Shown here in pieces: positions 62,365-64,000 of a DNA stretch of 64,000 nucleotides. Below the pieces are notes generated by a model, which did not search any database, had not been told where the DNA came from, and worked only from the letters and a program-made list of their open reading frames with translations. The translations under genes were made by a program, and so were the position numbers. Within the stretch, counting starts at the first letter, position 1. Each line of letters starts with the position of its first letter. The stretch is from contig NZ_CP041243.1 in assembly GCF_006547065.1 (NCBI RefSeq), positions 2,681,001-2,745,000 on the forward strand, in the 5' to 3' direction. The stretch is from Brevundimonas sp. M20 (GTDB taxonomy: Bacteria; Pseudomonadota; Alphaproteobacteria; Caulobacterales; Caulobacteraceae).

Positions 62365-62523
62365 GCTATCGTCATCCCGACGAAATTCGGGATTCAGCGG
62401 CGCGCGAGAGCGCGAAGCTGTCGGGAGCGTCGGCGCCACACGTCAGAGATCGGATTTCGCCGCCGTCGCGGCGCCGCTGGGTCTCGGGGTTCGCTCTGCG
62501 AGCGCCCCCGGGATGACGATAGC
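62365..62523. repeat. Palindrome-bounded intergenic repeat element
   Basis: GCTATCGTCATCCCG (62365-62379) and CGGGATGACGATAGC (62509-62523) are exact inverse copies. Between them lie further short inverted stretches and GATTC. Elements with a CGTCATCCCG end are common alphaproteobacterial intergenic repeats; whether this one has other copies cannot be told from one window. Confidence 0.6.
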
Positions 62524-62773
62524 GGGTGAGGACAGCTATCGGACCTGTTCACCGAGGCCATGACCCGGTTTGACTTCCCTGCCCGTCAGCCTAGCCTGAG
62601 GGGATGTGCGGATTGTCCGAACAGGGCCGGTTGCTGAACCACGCGGGACGCCTCGTCGCAGGCGATTGACCCGGGAGCGATGACGCGTGTCGCGCTTCCG
62701 GGTGACGCGACCTGTTCCCCCTGAGGCTTGCGCCCGACGAAACGCGGCGGCCTCGACACATCGAGATAATCCC

Positions 62774-63190
62774 ATGACCACCCGCCCCTCCGGCGCCGCG
62801 CCCGCGCGCCTGCCCGCCATCCATCTGAGCGCATCCGACCACGCCCTGTTGACCACCTTCGTCGGGGAGACCGAGGCCGAGGGCGTCGCCAGCCTGTTGC
62901 AGCAGGAACTGGCGCGCGCCCATGTGCACGGCCACGGCCGCCGACTGCACACCGTCGGCCTGAACTGCTGGGTCCACTACACCGACGAACGCAGCAGCCG
63001 GACCCGCCGGGTCAAGATCGTGCCCCCCGCCGAGGCCGACATTGATGCAGGCCTGATCTCGCCCCTGTCCCACGTCGGGTCCGGGCTGCTGGGCCTCGCG
63101 CAGGGCCAGTCGATCCGCTGGCCCGATCCGTCTGGCCGCGTGCGCGTGCTGACCCCGGTTCTGATCGAGGACTGCGAAGCACCGATCTGA
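62774..63190 (+). CDS. Rnk-like / GreA-GreB C-terminal-domain protein
   Basis: The 138-aa protein has a short helical N-terminus and a C-terminal beta domain with SPLSHVGSGLLGLAQGQSIRWPDPSGRVR, the GreA/GreB C-terminal and Rnk pattern (Rnk regulates nucleoside diphosphate kinase and binds RNA polymerase). It lacks the full GreA coiled coil. ATG at 62774; an earlier in-frame codon has no ribosome site. Confidence 0.8.
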   Translation: MTTRPSGAAPARLPAIHLSASDHALLTTFVGETEAEGVASLLQQELARAHVHGHGRRLHTVGLNCWVHYTDERSSRTRRVKIVPPAEADIDAGLISPLSHVGSGLLGLAQGQSIRWPDPSGRVRVLTPVLIEDCEAPI

Positions 63191-63205
63191 GGCGCGCAAA
63201 CAGAA

Positions 63206-63231
63206 AGGGCCGGGGATCGCTCCCCGGCCCT
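63206..63231. terminator. Bidirectional terminator between Rnk-like gene and ftsH
   Basis: AGGGCCGGGGA (63206-63216) and TCCCCGGCCCT (63221-63231) form a perfect 11-bp stem with a 4-nt loop TCGC. On the minus strand TTTCTGTTTG follows, giving a better T tract for ftsH than for the plus-strand gene. Confidence 0.8.
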
Positions 63232-63252
63232 CCTGTTGGTTGGACGTCAGGT

Positions 63253-64000
<748 letters not shown>

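Larger units (their letters stand above)
62116..62773. other. Intergenic region with repeats and no convincing gene
   Basis: About 650 bp with no coding feature I trust. It holds an inverted pair of 9-bp minisatellite arrays (62216-62288), a GCAGGCA tandem (62298-62325) and a 159-bp element bounded by a 15-bp inverted repeat (62365-62523). Several open frames here have no ribosome site and read through the repeats. The final ~90 bp is the leader of the 62774 gene. Confidence 0.7.

Noticed and set aside
62142..62563. Three overlapping frames in the intergenic repeat region
   Set aside because: They read through repeats, have no ribosome sites, and are not consistent in codon use.

Overview
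The window is about 64 kb of GC-rich, gene-dense DNA from an alphaproteobacterial chromosome. Several things point to Caulobacterales, most likely a Brevundimonas-like organism: tandem S46 dipeptidyl peptidases, a PleC-like histidine kinase, RebB-family genes, GANTC (CcrM-type) sites clustered at a promoter, TTG/GTG starts, and head-to-tail operons joined by 4-nt ATGA overlaps. No phage, plasmid, rRNA, tRNA or CRISPR was seen. It is mostly core chromosome with small accessory insertions. The genus is inferred from family content and was not tested by a search.

Layout. 1-2.9 kb: the 3' end of a crotonase gene, a RebB (R-body) cluster, and an MFS transporter divergent from a LysR regulator. 3.8-6.7 kb: a DevBCA-type ABC export operon. 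6.9-11.2 kb: two secreted S46 peptidases, each followed by a terminator. 11.4-16.4 kb (minus strand): pgsA, carbonic anhydrase, a YdeI-like protein, uvrC, a small transporter, an esterase. 16.5-19.7 kb: Nudix hydrolase, a 26-codon membrane ORF, an SDR plus folB, and small proteins. 19.8-29.4 kb: dusA, M16 protease, UBP zinc finger, Kef-type antiporter, VWA lipoprotein-like protein, YcaQ-type glycosylase. 29.5-32.9 kb: a TetR-EmrB-EmrA efflux operon with a clear palindromic operator. 33-35.7 kb: ALDH7, CBS protein, hypothetical. 35.8-39.8 kb: PleC-like kinase, then an ECF sigma / anti-sigma / CnrX-like sensor / EF-hand locus. 39.9-45.3 kb: glnE and an OmpR-type two-component pair split by a DUF559 insertion. 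45.4-50.8 kb: a DegP/HtrA protease and ccmIEFH. 50.9-55.4 kb: an unrecognised gene, a second two-component operon with a PepSY-like gene, and a secreted basic protein. 55.5-62.1 kb: PhzF, nucleotidyltransferase, thiD, NDH-2, folP, winged-helix regulator with a membrane partner, acyltransferase. 62.1-62.8 kb: a repeat-rich intergenic stretch. 62.8-64 kb: a Rnk/GreA-C protein and the 3' end of ftsH.

The strongest unexplained structure is at 44.18-44.65 kb. A roughly 455-bp unit carries one gene (DUF559, a Vsr-like endonuclease fold) between long inverted repeats and an exact 9-bp direct repeat. Removing the unit plus one copy of the repeat restores a response regulator-kinase junction in which the stop TAG and the start GTG share one base. 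This looks like a small mobile unit that moved into a two-component operon. Other leads are seven GANTC sites in 124 bp ahead of the PleC-like kinase, a TonB-receptor-plug-like segment on a VWA protein, matched GTTCAG direct repeats on both sides of a two-component locus, and an SDR whose catalytic Lys is Arg.
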